A stretch of 64,000 nt of DNA from Oscillospiraceae bacterium (GCA_015063795.1 SVTL01000011.1:1-64000), one strand, 5' to 3'; counted from the first letter of the stretch, positions 23,184-32,133 are shown. Translations and numbers: made by a program. Notes: a model not told the origin generated them from the letters alone.

Positions 23184-24545
23184 TCAGTTGATGGCGGCCA
23201 GCGAGGTGTCGTCGCAGAGGTTGGCCACGTTGTAGAGGAAGAGGAGCTTTTTCACGTCCTCTTGCTCGATCAGCTCGCTGACCGAACCGGTGTAGTAGCG
23301 CAGGTCGACTAACAGAAGATCGAAGTGGCGCGCCAAGAAGGGGGCGAGGGAGTGGGCATAGCTGTCCTTGACGATCACAAGCGTCTCGCGCGGCGTGTCG
23401 TTCCATGTGACGCGGACCAAAGCCTTGTTGCCGCCTAAGAAGGCGCTGTATTTGTCTTTTTTCTGCAGGTAGGAGGTGTCGTACAGCGAGGGGAGGGCTC
23501 CGTTGGCTTTTTCCGACAGATAGGGGATGCTTTCTAAGGGAACATCGCTCACTTCGCCGTTTTCGGCTTTTTTCTGTGCCTCGATGAACGCCTTGTTTAT
23601 CTCCATCTCCGTGACGGTGAACAGCTCATCGCCCTCGTAGCGGAAGAAGTGCAGCTCGTCGGGAGCCACCCACTTCATGCCGGCCGACGACCAGGTGGTG
23701 CCGTAAAAGGCATCGGAGGCAACCACACGCTTGAATGAGTCGAGAGCAAAGGGCTCTATTCCCAGAGCGGGCGCGATTTCACAGTAAGCGTAATAGGCGC
23801 CCAGGGTGGTCCAGTGGTGGTCGGTGCGGTAATAGACCTCCTCGCCCGCATCGGCCTTTTCCTTCAAGGGGAGAAGCAGGTCGATATAAGGCTCTTCGCC
23901 CATGGCGCTTTCCAGCTTGCCGAGGATGAAGCGATTGCCGGTCGGATCGAAGAGGGCGGGCAGCTTGCTTTCCAGAACGTCGATGCTGCGCCCGGCCAGA
24001 GCGGTTGTCACCTCAACGCCCTTGGCTCTTTCCGCGGAGGAAAAGTCCTTCAGCGCGGCGATGTTTTTTTGAAGACTGTCCGCATTCGGAAAATCGCTTC
24101 TCTTGATGATATAGCCGTCCTTGCCTAAGAGAACATCGTTGTTTTCCCCCTTCAGCAGGGCGATCTCACTGCCGGCCTTCAGCCCCACAAAGGAGTCGCG
24201 GAGGGGGAATTGGTCGGAGAGATAGTCGGAGATCTCCTCGGTGAATTTGCCGGCAAAGAAGCGGTCGAGAAATTTGCCTGCCATGATCCGCTCCCACAGA
24301 TTGCCGTGGAAGTCCGAGCTGGCGGAGGGGAAGGTCTGCAGATAGCGGTTTTCCTGCTCGGAGAACTCCTTGTCGGGCAGGAGGAAGACGAAGGCCGAGA
24401 AGCCGACGATGAAGGCAAGGAAGACGGCGATGAGGATCACATCGAGTCTGCGGGTGCTGCCCGACAGCCTGCGCTGCAGAGCCAGATATTCGTCGCGGAT
24501 CTCGTTTTCGTTTTTGGGCTTTTTCGTTTGTTTTTGATTGTTCAT
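23184..24545 (-). CDS. DHHW-family protein (AlgX/SGNH-like)
   Basis: A 453-residue protein with one N-terminal membrane anchor (about residues 36-56) and an extracytoplasmic domain. The motif TDHHWTTLGAYYAY (about residues 241-254) names the family; the Asp-His pair plus a Ser late in the chain (VIVKDSYAHS) match the SGNH-like catalytic layout of AlgX/AlgJ O-acetyltransferases. AAAGGAGGATTTGAACG precedes the ATG. It lies 20 bases behind the MBOAT gene, so the two probably acylate an exported polysaccharide or wall polymer together. The substrate is unknown. Confidence 0.85.
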   Translation of the reverse strand: MNNQKQTKKPKNENEIRDEYLALQRRLSGSTRRLDVILIAVFLAFIVGFSAFVFLLPDKEFSEQENRYLQTFPSASSDFHGNLWERIMAGKFLDRFFAGKFTEEISDYLSDQFPLRDSFVGLKAGSEIALLKGENNDVLLGKDGYIIKRSDFPNADSLQKNIAALKDFSSAERAKGVEVTTALAGRSIDVLESKLPALFDPTGNRFILGKLESAMGEEPYIDLLLPLKEKADAGEEVYYRTDHHWTTLGAYYAYCEIAPALGIEPFALDSFKRVVASDAFYGTTWSSAGMKWVAPDELHFFRYEGDELFTVTEMEINKAFIEAQKKAENGEVSDVPLESIPYLSEKANGALPSLYDTSYLQKKDKYSAFLGGNKALVRVTWNDTPRETLVIVKDSYAHSLAPFLARHFDLLLVDLRYYTGSVSELIEQEDVKKLLFLYNVANLCDDTSLAAIN

Positions 24546-24565
24546 CGTTCAAATCCTCCTTTCGG

Positions 24566-25981
24566 TCAGAATTGGAAGTAGAGGAAGGGGTGGAAGTCGC
24601 TGGAAACCAGATAGGCGGTGCAGATCACCAGAAGGACCATCACGCCCACCGCGGTCAGGGTACGGAAGAGCGGCTTCTTTTCATAGAGCTTGTAGAACAG
24701 CGTTTTGGGGTAAGGCGTGGCGGCGATGACCATGATCGCAAGGAAGATCAGATTGCGGAGCAGGTCGTACACATTCTGCCCCGAGGCAAAGCCGACGGTG
24801 TTGGCACCGAACATGTTGGACAGCAGGAGCATACCCGACGACAGGTCCTCCGAGACAAAGAGAAGCCAGCCGATGAGAATGAAGAAGAGCGAATACAGAT
24901 GGCGGAAAAAGACGGGGATCTTGTCCAGCCATTTGAGCAGGAAGGTCTTTTCGATCACCAGCAGCGCGAAGTAATACAGTCCCCACAGAATATAGTTCCA
25001 GCTGGCCCCGTGCCATGCACCGGTCAAAAACCAGACCGCCAGCAGATTGCGGTAGAGCTTGAAGCGCCCCACGCGGTTGCCGCCCAGCGGGATATACACA
25101 TATTCGCGGAACCAGGTGGACAGCGAGATGTGCCAGCGTCTCCAGAAGTCGGTGATGCTTCGCGCGATATAGGGATAGTTGAAGTTTTCGAGAAAGCCGA
25201 AGCCCATCATCTTGCCCAGACCGATGGCCATGTCCGAATAGCCCGAGAAGTCGAAATAGATCTGGAAGGCGTAAAACACGATGCCCATCCAGGCGCCGAG
25301 AACGGTGCGCGCACCGGCGGGAACGGCGGCGAAATAGCCCCATAAAGCGCCTGCCATATCGGCCAGCAGGATCTTTTTGGCCAGACCGGCGGTGAAGGTG
25401 CGGATGCCGCTGGTGAAGAGCAGAACGCTGTGCTCGCGGTCTCTCAGCTCCTCATCGATGGTGGCATAGCGGACGATGGGACCGGCGATCAGCTGGGGGA
25501 ACATGGTCACATACGCGCCGAAGGAGACGATGTTCTTCTGCATGCGCGCATCGCCGCGGTAAACGTCGATGACATAGGACAGCGACTGGAAGGTATAAAA
25601 AGAAATGCCGATCGGAAGCTCCAGCTCCAGCAGGGGCAGGAAGGAGAGCCCCGGGATCAGACGGAGATTGCCGATGAGAAAATCGTAATATTTAAAGAAG
25701 AAGAGGATGGCCAGATTGATGACGATGGCGCCGACCAACACCCGTTTCCGTTTGAGCGGGCTGTTCTCGTATCGGTAGAGAAGGATGCCGGCGATGTAGT
25801 CGACGACGATGGTGGTCACCATCAGAAGAACATAGACCGGCTCGCCCCATCCGTAGAAGACCAGGCTGACCAGCAGCAGGACCAGATTGCGCCACTTCAG
25901 GTGCTTTTGGGGCACGGCGAAGTAGGCGATCAGGCTGATGGGGAGAAAGAAAAACAAAAATTCGGGGCTTGAAAAGACCAT
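24566..25981 (-). CDS. MBOAT family O-acyltransferase (AlgI-like)
   Basis: A 471-residue polytopic protein starting MVFSSPEFLFFFLPISL, a start typical of AlgI/DltB-like MBOAT proteins. Further signatures are PQLIAGPIVRY, DFSGYSDMAIGLGKMMGF, NYPYIARSITDFWRRWHISLS and LTGAWHGASWNYILWG, the last holding the catalytic His. These enzymes move acyl groups across the membrane to a partner such as the DHHW protein behind it. AAGGAG six bases before the ATG at 25981 fixes the start; the frame extends 24 codons further but passes through that site. Confidence 0.92.
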   Translation of the reverse strand: MVFSSPEFLFFFLPISLIAYFAVPQKHLKWRNLVLLLVSLVFYGWGEPVYVLLMVTTIVVDYIAGILLYRYENSPLKRKRVLVGAIVINLAILFFFKYYDFLIGNLRLIPGLSFLPLLELELPIGISFYTFQSLSYVIDVYRGDARMQKNIVSFGAYVTMFPQLIAGPIVRYATIDEELRDREHSVLLFTSGIRTFTAGLAKKILLADMAGALWGYFAAVPAGARTVLGAWMGIVFYAFQIYFDFSGYSDMAIGLGKMMGFGFLENFNYPYIARSITDFWRRWHISLSTWFREYVYIPLGGNRVGRFKLYRNLLAVWFLTGAWHGASWNYILWGLYYFALLVIEKTFLLKWLDKIPVFFRHLYSLFFILIGWLLFVSEDLSSGMLLLSNMFGANTVGFASGQNVYDLLRNLIFLAIMVIAATPYPKTLFYKLYEKKPLFRTLTAVGVMVLLVICTAYLVSSDFHPFLYFQF

Positions 25982-26058
25982 GAGCATCTCCTTGTTCATT
26001 CCGCGGCTCAAAAAACGCTCTGCGGGACGGGATCGCGGCAAAAAAGGCCACATACAGT

Positions 26059-26087
26059 ATTATACCAATTTTTCTGCACCAATTCAA
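26059..26087 (-). promoter_or_regulatory. Promoter of the MBOAT-DHHW operon
   Basis: On the minus strand TTGAAT (26087-26082), 17 bases, TATAAT (26064-26059). The leader is about 70 bases. Confidence 0.75.
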
Positions 26088-26165
26088 GGGGGGAGCGTGT
26101 TTTTTGATTGTTATTTTCGACAAATATCGTCCTCTTTTCTTGGCGGAATGACCGAAAAAACACCC

Positions 26166-26194
26166 TTGAAAAGAAGGCGTGGATATGGTATACT
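26166..26194 (+). promoter_or_regulatory. Promoter of the isomerase-oxidoreductase operon
   Basis: TTGAAA at 26166-26171, 17-bp spacer, TATACT at 26189-26194. It is divergent from the MBOAT promoter about 80 bases away. Confidence 0.75.
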
Positions 26195-26251
26195 AATCTT
26201 GTAGCGTTTTGTACGCGATCGGAAGCCGCTTGGCAGAAAGGAAGAACTGTT

Positions 26252-27223
26252 ATGCAATTGAGTGTTTTGTGCAATCTGTTCGGAAAGTCCATGGAGCTGG
26301 ATGACCTGCTTTCCTATCTTCATTCGCTGGGAGTGACCGCCGTTGAGGTGGGCGCGGGCGGATATCCGGGCAAGAATCAGTGCGATCCCGCGCTTCTGCT
26401 GAGCGACGAGAGAAAGCTGGAGGCGTTTCAAGAAACGTTTGCGAAAAACGAGATGTCGATCTGCGCGCTGGCCTGCCACGGCAATCCTGTCCATCCGAAC
26501 AAGAGCGAGGCGGAGCGTTATCACAACGATTTCGTCAATGCCGTTTTGCTGGCAGAGAAGCTGGGTGTGAAGACGGTTGTGGCCTTTTCGGGCTGCCCGG
26601 GCGACAGCGAATCGTCCAAGCTGCCCAACTGGGTGACCTGCTCCTGGCCGCCGGAATACGGCGAGATCTTAAAATACCAGTGGAGCGTGCTGGTCCCCTA
26701 TTGGAAAAAGACGGCGTCCTTTGCCTTGGAGCACGGCGTGGAGCGCATCGCCTTTGAGATGCATCCCGGCTTTTGCGTGTACAATCCCGAAACCCTGCTT
26801 CGCCTCCGCGAGCAGACGGGCATGAGCAACATCGGAGCCAACTTCGATCCCTCCCACCTGATCTGGCAGGGCATCGATCCGGCGTTGGCCATCCGCAATC
26901 TGGCCGGCAAGATCTACCACTTCCACGCCAAGGATACGGTCATCGACACCTACAATCGTGCGGCCAACGGCGTGCTGTCCACCGCACACTACGGAAACGA
27001 AGCCGCCCGTCCCTGGATCTTCCGCACCGTCGGCTACGGCAGCGATGACAAACTCTGGAAGGACATGATGAGCGCTCTGCAGATGACGGGGTACAACGGT
27101 CCGATCAGCATCGAGCATGAGGACAGTCTCATGACCGTGAAGGAGGGGCTGGAGAAAGCGGTGGCGTTTATGAAAGATGTGATGATCTTCGAGCCCAAGC
27201 CCGGATCGATCTCCTGGGCATGA
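26252..27223 (+). CDS. Sugar phosphate isomerase/epimerase, TIM barrel
   Basis: A 323-residue protein of the xylose isomerase-like TIM barrel superfamily (AP endonuclease family 2 fold). Metal-ligand positions are visible as GVTAVEVGAGG, ERIAFEMHPG, NIGANFDPSHLIWQG, IYHFHAKDT and ISIEHEDSLM. The full set of His/Glu/Asp ligands suggests an active enzyme. It is followed 54 bases later by a Gfo/Idh/MocA dehydrogenase, a pairing common in inositol, rhamnose or uronate catabolism. The exact substrate cannot be read from sequence. ATG 26252 follows AGAAAGGAAGAACTGTT. Confidence 0.85.
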   Translation: MQLSVLCNLFGKSMELDDLLSYLHSLGVTAVEVGAGGYPGKNQCDPALLLSDERKLEAFQETFAKNEMSICALACHGNPVHPNKSEAERYHNDFVNAVLLAEKLGVKTVVAFSGCPGDSESSKLPNWVTCSWPPEYGEILKYQWSVLVPYWKKTASFALEHGVERIAFEMHPGFCVYNPETLLRLREQTGMSNIGANFDPSHLIWQGIDPALAIRNLAGKIYHFHAKDTVIDTYNRAANGVLSTAHYGNEAARPWIFRTVGYGSDDKLWKDMMSALQMTGYNGPISIEHEDSLMTVKEGLEKAVAFMKDVMIFEPKPGSISWA

Positions 27224-27277
27224 GGGCGGAAAAGACCTTTATAAAAAACGAAAAAACAACAGAAAGAAGCGAACAAC

Positions 27278-28321
27278 ATGAAACGATTTGCGATCATCGG
27301 TTACGGCGGTATGGGCAGCTGGCACGCCGACATGGCTAAAAACAGCGACGTTGTCACCCTCGCCGGCATTTACGATATCAATCCTGCGCGGGCCGAGTTG
27401 GCCGAGTCGAGAGGCATCCATGCGTATCCTTCGCTGGATGAGCTGTTGAACGACAGGACGGTGGAGCTGGTCACCATCGCCACGCCCAATGATTTTCATA
27501 AGGAGCTGGCTATCCGCTGCATGGAGGCAGGCAAGAACGTCATCAGCGAAAAGCCGGTGACGCTGTCCTCTGCCGATCTGCAGGAGATGTTTGATGTGTC
27601 AAAGAAAACCGGCAAGCTCTTCACCGTTCACCAGAACCGCCGCTGGGACGGCGATTTTCTGGCGGTGAAGTCCATTTATGAGTCGGGCGTTCTCGGCAAG
27701 ATTTTGAATGTGGAATCCCGTGTGCAGGGCTCTCACGGCATCCCCGGCGACTGGCGCAAGGAAAAGGAGCACGGCGGCGGTATGGTCCTCGACTGGGGCG
27801 TTCACCTCATCGACCAAATGCTGCAGCTGATCGACGGCAAGGTCAAGAGATTGAGCTGCGTGTGCGAGCACATCACCAATTTTGAGGTGGACGAGGGCTT
27901 CAAGCTGGATCTCTATTTCGAGGGCGGCGAGCGCGCACGCATCGAGGTGGAGACCAACAACTTCCAGTCTCTCCCCCGTTGGTATATGCGCGGCTGCGAC
28001 GGCACCACCAAGATCGACAATTTCCGCGGCGATGGACAGTCGGTCATCTGCAACGAGCGGCTGGACACCGGTGTTGTGCCCGTGAAGACAGCGGCAGGGC
28101 TGACCAAGACCATGGCTCCCCGCAACGAAAAAACCGTCCGCACCGAGCCGATCCCCGTCATTGCGTCCGATGTTCACGATTTTTACCGCAACGTCTGCGC
28201 TGCCATCGACGGCAAGGAGACGCAGATCGTCACCCACGAGCAGATGATGCGTGTGATGAAGCTGATGGAGGCTATGTTTGTCTCCGATGCCAAGGGCGGT
28301 CAGATCGTGGATTTTGAATGA
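27278..28321 (+). CDS. Gfo/Idh/MocA family oxidoreductase
   Basis: A 347-residue NAD(P)-dependent dehydrogenase. The N-terminal Rossmann motif is IIGYGGMGSWHADMA (residues 5-19), the family signature is EKPVTLS near residue 94, and the catalytic-region sequence DWGVHLIDQML lies near residue 173. Such enzymes oxidise sugars, inositols or their acids. It sits between a TIM-barrel isomerase and a flavodoxin-fold protein and probably shares their transcript. AGAAAGAAGCGAACAAC precedes the ATG. Confidence 0.88.
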   Translation: MKRFAIIGYGGMGSWHADMAKNSDVVTLAGIYDINPARAELAESRGIHAYPSLDELLNDRTVELVTIATPNDFHKELAIRCMEAGKNVISEKPVTLSSADLQEMFDVSKKTGKLFTVHQNRRWDGDFLAVKSIYESGVLGKILNVESRVQGSHGIPGDWRKEKEHGGGMVLDWGVHLIDQMLQLIDGKVKRLSCVCEHITNFEVDEGFKLDLYFEGGERARIEVETNNFQSLPRWYMRGCDGTTKIDNFRGDGQSVICNERLDTGVVPVKTAAGLTKTMAPRNEKTVRTEPIPVIASDVHDFYRNVCAAIDGKETQIVTHEQMMRVMKLMEAMFVSDAKGGQIVDFE

Positions 28322-28366
28322 GAAAAAGAAAATTTTACATACAACGAGATTGAAAGGAAAAACAAA

Positions 28367-28786
28367 ATGAAAACACGTGTGCTTTTTTATTCGACTAAGG
28401 GCAAAATGGAGTCCTATGCCGAGGAGATCGCCAGGCTGGAAAGCGTCAAGAGCGATAAGATCCCCCCTGCTTACTCCTGCGACAAGGAGAAGATCGTTTT
28501 CTTGGGCCTTTCGGTTGCCAAGGACATTCCCGATCAGCTCCGCCTTTTCCTCAACGGCATGGATAAGACCAAGGCTTCCAACGTTGCCTTCTTCATCGAT
28601 GGCAAGAAGGAGCACGCTCAGGCTTACATCGACGCGGTCAAGAACGCCGGCGCCAACGTGCTGGACAACGTGCTGTATGTGAACATCGGTATGTTCTCCT
28701 TCGGTAAGGCTCTCAAGCCCGAGGAGAAGACCGCCATCACCGATTGGGCCAACGAGATCCTCCGCTCCATCGATTCCAAGCTGTAA
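28367..28786 (+). CDS. Flavodoxin-fold protein
   Basis: A 139-residue protein with alternating strands and helices and an N-terminal RVLFYSTKGKMESYAEEIA, resembling a flavodoxin phosphate loop. The usual TGNT-type loop is altered (STKGKM), so FMN binding is uncertain. The hydrophobic strands KIVFLGLSV and NVAFFIDG fit the same fold. GAAAGGAAAAACAAA precedes the ATG. It follows the oxidoreductase by 45 bases and could be its electron partner or a flavin-dependent regulator; this is inference. Confidence 0.65.
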   Translation: MKTRVLFYSTKGKMESYAEEIARLESVKSDKIPPAYSCDKEKIVFLGLSVAKDIPDQLRLFLNGMDKTKASNVAFFIDGKKEHAQAYIDAVKNAGANVLDNVLYVNIGMFSFGKALKPEEKTAITDWANEILRSIDSKL

Positions 28787-28800
28787 GAGAAAATCAACAA

Positions 28801-28838
28801 AAGCGATGCCTGCAAAAGGAAGCGGACATCGCTTTTTT
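28801..28838 (+). terminator. Terminator of the isomerase operon
   Basis: AAGCGATGCC pairs with GGACATCGCTT (one bulged A), followed by TTTTTCTTTTTT. Confidence 0.8.
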
Positions 28839-28865
28839 CTTTTTTCGTGAAGTGGATCAAACAAC

Positions 28866-28895
28866 AAAAATCCCCGCCTGAAACGGACGGGGATT
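28866..28895 (-). terminator. Terminator of dapA-dapB
   Basis: On the minus strand AATCCCC pairs with GGGGATT and is followed by TTTTGTTG, 15 bases after the dapB stop. Confidence 0.75.
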
Positions 28896-28909
28896 GATGT
28901 TTTGCGTTT

Positions 28910-29680
28910 TTACAGCTCCATGCCGTTGATGATGTCGTCCATGTTGTACAGCGCGGCGGGCTTGCCGACCACAAAAGCGGCGGCCTTGATCGCGCCCTGG
29001 GCGAACACCTCGCGGGAGGCAGCGGCGTGGGAGAGGGTGATGGTCTCATCCTTGCCGGCAAAGAGAACGTCATGCTCGCCGACGATGGTACCGCCGCGGA
29101 TGGCGTGGATACCGATCTCGGTCTTGCTCCGCTCACGGCGGACCGAATGACGGTCATACACATACTCAGCCTCGTAGGGCAGGGAGGACTGCAGGGCGTC
29201 GGCGATCATCAGCGCCGTGCCGCTGGGAGCGTCCAGCTTACGGTTGTGGTGCTTTTCGATGATCTCGATGTCAAAGGTATCGCCCAGCGTCTCGGCGGCC
29301 TTCTTGGCCAGATGGATCAGCAGGTTGATGCCGAGAGACATGTTGCGCGAATAGAACACGGGAACGCTCTTCGCGGTCTCGCGCATGACAGCCAGCTCCT
29401 CCTCGGTGTGACCGGTGGTGGAGATGACCAGCGGGATCTTGTGCTCCTTGGCGTAGGCACAGAGCCCGTCGCAGGAGGAGTGGTGGGAGAAATCGATGAT
29501 CACGTCGGCCTTGCCCGAGAAATCAGACAGCTTTTCGTAGATCGGGAAATCGTAAGCACCCTTGGCGGAGGAGTTGATGTCCACGCCGGCACAGATGCAC
29601 ATACCGTCCTTGGCGGCAACGGTCTCGGCGACGGCTCTTCCCATACGGCCGAGAGCACCGCTGAGTAAAATATTCAACAT
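28910..29680 (-). CDS. dapB: 4-hydroxy-tetrahydrodipicolinate reductase
   Basis: A 256-residue enzyme that reduces the DapA product to tetrahydrodipicolinate for lysine and meso-diaminopimelate. The N-terminal nucleotide motif is LLSGALGRMGRAV, and the substrate/catalytic motif is IEKHHNRKLDAPSGTA near residues 138-153. ATTGD-like NADPH contacts are replaced by STTGHTEEEL. It lies 33 bases behind dapA on the same transcript, under the lysine riboswitch. Length is normal. Confidence 0.95.
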   Translation of the reverse strand: MLNILLSGALGRMGRAVAETVAAKDGMCICAGVDINSSAKGAYDFPIYEKLSDFSGKADVIIDFSHHSSCDGLCAYAKEHKIPLVISTTGHTEEELAVMRETAKSVPVFYSRNMSLGINLLIHLAKKAAETLGDTFDIEIIEKHHNRKLDAPSGTALMIADALQSSLPYEAEYVYDRHSVRRERSKTEIGIHAIRGGTIVGEHDVLFAGKDETITLSHAAASREVFAQGAIKAAAFVVGKPAALYNMDDIINGMEL

Positions 29681-29713
29681 ATGGTTATTGACCTTTCCTT
29701 GGGATTTGTGCGA

Positions 29714-30601
29714 TCAAAGCAGACCGTGCTTCTTCATGGTGGCGATCAGCTTGGCCTTGTTGCCCTCCTCCATTTCGCACAGAGGCAGACGGAGCTCGTC
29801 GCTGCACATGCCCAGCAGGCCCATAGCGGTCTTGACGGGGATGGGGTTGACCTCGATGAACAGGTCGTTGATCAGATCCATCAGCTTCAGCTGGAGATCG
29901 CAGCTCTCCTTGACCTTGCCCTCCAGATAGAGGCTGACAATGTCGTGCGTTTCCTTGGGAACCACATGGGAGAGGACCGAGATGACGCCCTTGCCGCCCA
30001 GCGAGAGGATCGGGACGATCTGGTCGTCGTTGCCGCTGTAAACCGCCAGGTCGTCACCGCACTCGGCGCGCATCTGGGCAATGGCGCTCAGATTGCCGCT
30101 GGCTTCCTTGGTGCCGACGATGTACTCGTTCTTGGCCAGCTCCTTGTAAACGGCGGTGGTGATGTTGCAGCCGGTACGGGAGGGAACGTTGTACAGGATG
30201 CAGGGCTTCTTGACGGCATTGGCGATGGTGTTGAAGTTCTTGATCATGCCCTTGGGGGTTGCCTTGTTGTAGTAGGGCGTGACAAGCAGGACGGCATCGG
30301 CGCCGACCTCAAAGGCGTACTTGGAAAGACCGACCGAATAATCGGTGTCGTTGCTGCCGGTGCCGGCAACCACGGGAACGCGGCCGGCAACGCGCTCAAC
30401 GGCATAACGGATGCAAGCGCGATGCTCTTCGTCGGTGAGGGTGGAAGCCTCGCCGGTGGTGCCGCAGGCGACGATGGCGTCGGTGCCGCGGGCGATCTGA
30501 TCGTCGATGATGCGGCCGTAAGCCTCAAAATCGACCTGATTGTTCTTAAAAGGAGTGATGATGGCGATGCCTGCGCCGGTGAAAATGACGGGTTTGTTCA
30601 T
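29714..30601 (-). CDS. dapA: 4-hydroxy-tetrahydrodipicolinate synthase
   Basis: A 295-residue TIM-barrel aldolase condensing pyruvate with aspartate semialdehyde. The Schiff-base lysine is K165 (VGTKEASGN), the proton-relay tyrosine is Y137 (LYNVPSRTG) and CGTTGE is at about 46-51. It is first in the dapA-dapB operon and is preceded by a lysine riboswitch, so lysine represses it. AGAAAGGTATTATC precedes the ATG. Confidence 0.96.
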   Translation of the reverse strand: MNKPVIFTGAGIAIITPFKNNQVDFEAYGRIIDDQIARGTDAIVACGTTGEASTLTDEEHRACIRYAVERVAGRVPVVAGTGSNDTDYSVGLSKYAFEVGADAVLLVTPYYNKATPKGMIKNFNTIANAVKKPCILYNVPSRTGCNITTAVYKELAKNEYIVGTKEASGNLSAIAQMRAECGDDLAVYSGNDDQIVPILSLGGKGVISVLSHVVPKETHDIVSLYLEGKVKESCDLQLKLMDLINDLFIEVNPIPVKTAMGLLGMCSDELRLPLCEMEEGNKAKLIATMKKHGLL

Positions 30602-30630
30602 GATAATACCTTTCTCTTAAAAATATTTTT

Positions 30631-30873
30631 TAAAAAAAGAAAAACCGGTTGAAAACCAGCTTATCATGTTATATAATGTATGTATGGATATACAGATATA
30701 AAACATGATAGCCCTCCATCCGTTCGGATGACAGTACGGTCCCTGTTCGGGATACGTCCCAAGACAGCGCCCCAGCCGCGGGGGACACCGCTTTCGGCAA
30801 CAAACGCCCTTCACCCCAAGGCCGCGGAGCCTTTTCCACGGGGCTACTCATCGTTCGATGCGCCTCTATCTGT
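30631..30873 (-). promoter_or_regulatory. Lysine riboswitch (L box) controlling dapA
   Basis: On the minus strand the aptamer (30873-30704) carries GATAGAGGCGC, then GAGTAG, GAAGGGCG, TTGCCGAAAGCGG, GCGGCTGGGGC, GTACTGTCA and the closing GGAGGGCTATC. These match the lysine riboswitch in order and spacing, including the P1-closing GATAG / CTATC. The expression platform is AAGCTGGTT-ttc-AACCGGTT followed by TTTCTTTTTTT (30662-30631), an intrinsic terminator. Lysine should promote termination before dapA. Confidence 0.93.
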
Positions 30874-30877
30874 TAAT

Positions 30878-30906
30878 ACCATAACACAAAACGAACAGAA
30901 AGTCAA
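30878..30906 (-). promoter_or_regulatory. Promoter of the lysine riboswitch and dapAB
   Basis: On the minus strand TTGACT (30906-30901), 17 bases, TATGGT (30883-30878). Transcription would begin right at the riboswitch. Confidence 0.7.
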
Positions 30907-30923
30907 TAGGGGAAAGACAATTT

Positions 30924-31982
30924 ATGATAAAAAATACTCTCGTTCCCACGCAGTTAACCACAAAGGATTTTTATTATGACCTTCCGCCCGAGCGGATCGC
31001 CCAGCATCCGTTGGAGGACCGCGCCTCTTCCCGTATGCTGGTGATGGATAAGGCCAGCGGCGAGATCACCCACACCGCCTTCCGCGAGCTGCATACATAT
31101 TTGAAGGCAGGAGATGTTCTGGTCATCAACGATTCGCGGGTCATTCCCGCGCGGCTTTACGGAAAGACCGAGGATGGCAAGGACATCGAGATCCTGCTCC
31201 TGCGCCAGCATGCAGTCAGCGAATGGGAGGTGCTGGTCCGTCCGGGCAAACGGGCGAAGATCGGCCGTAAGCTTTCCTTCGGAGAGGGCAGACTGCACGC
31301 AGAGGTGACGCAGATCGTGGAGGAGGGCAACCGCATGCTGACCTTTTCCTGCGCGGAGGGCGAGAATCTGCTTTCGGTCATGGATGAGATCGGAACCATG
31401 CCTCTGCCGCCTTACATCACCGAAAAGCTGTCCGACCGCGAACGGTATCAGACCGTTTATGCCCGCGAAAAGGGCTCGGCGGCCGCTCCCACCGCGGGAC
31501 TGCACTTCACCAAGGAGGTGCTGGCCTCGCTGAAGGAGCAGGGCATTTTGATCGCACCGGTCATGCTTCATGTGGGGCTGGGAACCTTCCGCCCCGTGAA
31601 GGAGGATAAGATCACCGACCACGTCATGCACAGCGAATTTTTCTCGGTATCCGAGGAGAGCGCGGCGGTCATCAACGAGGCCAAGAAGAACGGCGGACGT
31701 GTGCTGGCCGTGGGAACCACCTCCTGCCGCGTGCTGGAAAGCGCATCGGATGAGGAGGGGATCGTTCACCCCATGACCGCGGACACGGGCATCTTCATCT
31801 ATCCCGGCTATCGCTTCAAGACCGTGGACATGCTGCTGACCAACTTCCATCTGCCCGAAAGCACGCTGCTGATGCTGGTCTCCGCGCTCTCGGACAAGGA
31901 GAAGGTGATGGAGGCCTACCGTCAAGCCATTGCAAGAGAATACCGCTTCTATTCCTTCGGCGACTGCATGCTTTTGACATAA
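30924..31982 (+). CDS. queA: tRNA preQ1-34 ribosyltransferase-isomerase
   Basis: A 352-residue enzyme transferring the ribosyl part of SAM to preQ1 in tRNA to give epoxyqueuosine. Conserved blocks seen are FYYDLPPERIAQHPLEDRASSRMLV, VINDSRVIPARLYG, TAGLHFT and the C-terminal FHLPESTLLMLVSAL. The first ten residues extend beyond the usual start, so translation might begin slightly downstream, but ATG 30924 with GGGGAAAGACA is the only clear site. No tgt or queuosine transport gene is adjacent. Confidence 0.94.
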   Translation: MIKNTLVPTQLTTKDFYYDLPPERIAQHPLEDRASSRMLVMDKASGEITHTAFRELHTYLKAGDVLVINDSRVIPARLYGKTEDGKDIEILLLRQHAVSEWEVLVRPGKRAKIGRKLSFGEGRLHAEVTQIVEEGNRMLTFSCAEGENLLSVMDEIGTMPLPPYITEKLSDRERYQTVYAREKGSAAAPTAGLHFTKEVLASLKEQGILIAPVMLHVGLGTFRPVKEDKITDHVMHSEFFSVSEESAAVINEAKKNGGRVLAVGTTSCRVLESASDEEGIVHPMTADTGIFIYPGYRFKTVDMLLTNFHLPESTLLMLVSALSDKEKVMEAYRQAIAREYRFYSFGDCMLLT

Positions 31983-32044
31983 GGATGCGCGGCGGCATTT
32001 CCTTCATACGGTTACAGTCTATGCCCGCGGATGAAAAAATGTTC

Positions 32045-32074
32045 AAAAAAAGCCGCGGAAAAGTCGCTTTTTTT
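32045..32074 (+). terminator. Weak terminator after queA
   Basis: AAAAAAAGC (32045-32053) pairs with GCTTTTTTT (32066-32074). The stem is A-T rich and the adjoining CCGCGG copies offer an alternative fold, so efficiency is doubtful. Confidence 0.4.
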
Positions 32075-32104
32075 CATCTTTTTGATAAAAATGCACAGGG
32101 ACTC

Positions 32105-32133
32105 TTGACTTTATTCTTATAGTGTGATAACAT
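32105..32133 (+). promoter_or_regulatory. Promoter of the histidine operon
   Basis: TTGACT at 32105-32110, 17-bp spacer, TAACAT at 32128-32133. The leader is only about 27 bases, too short for a T-box or attenuator. Confidence 0.7.
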
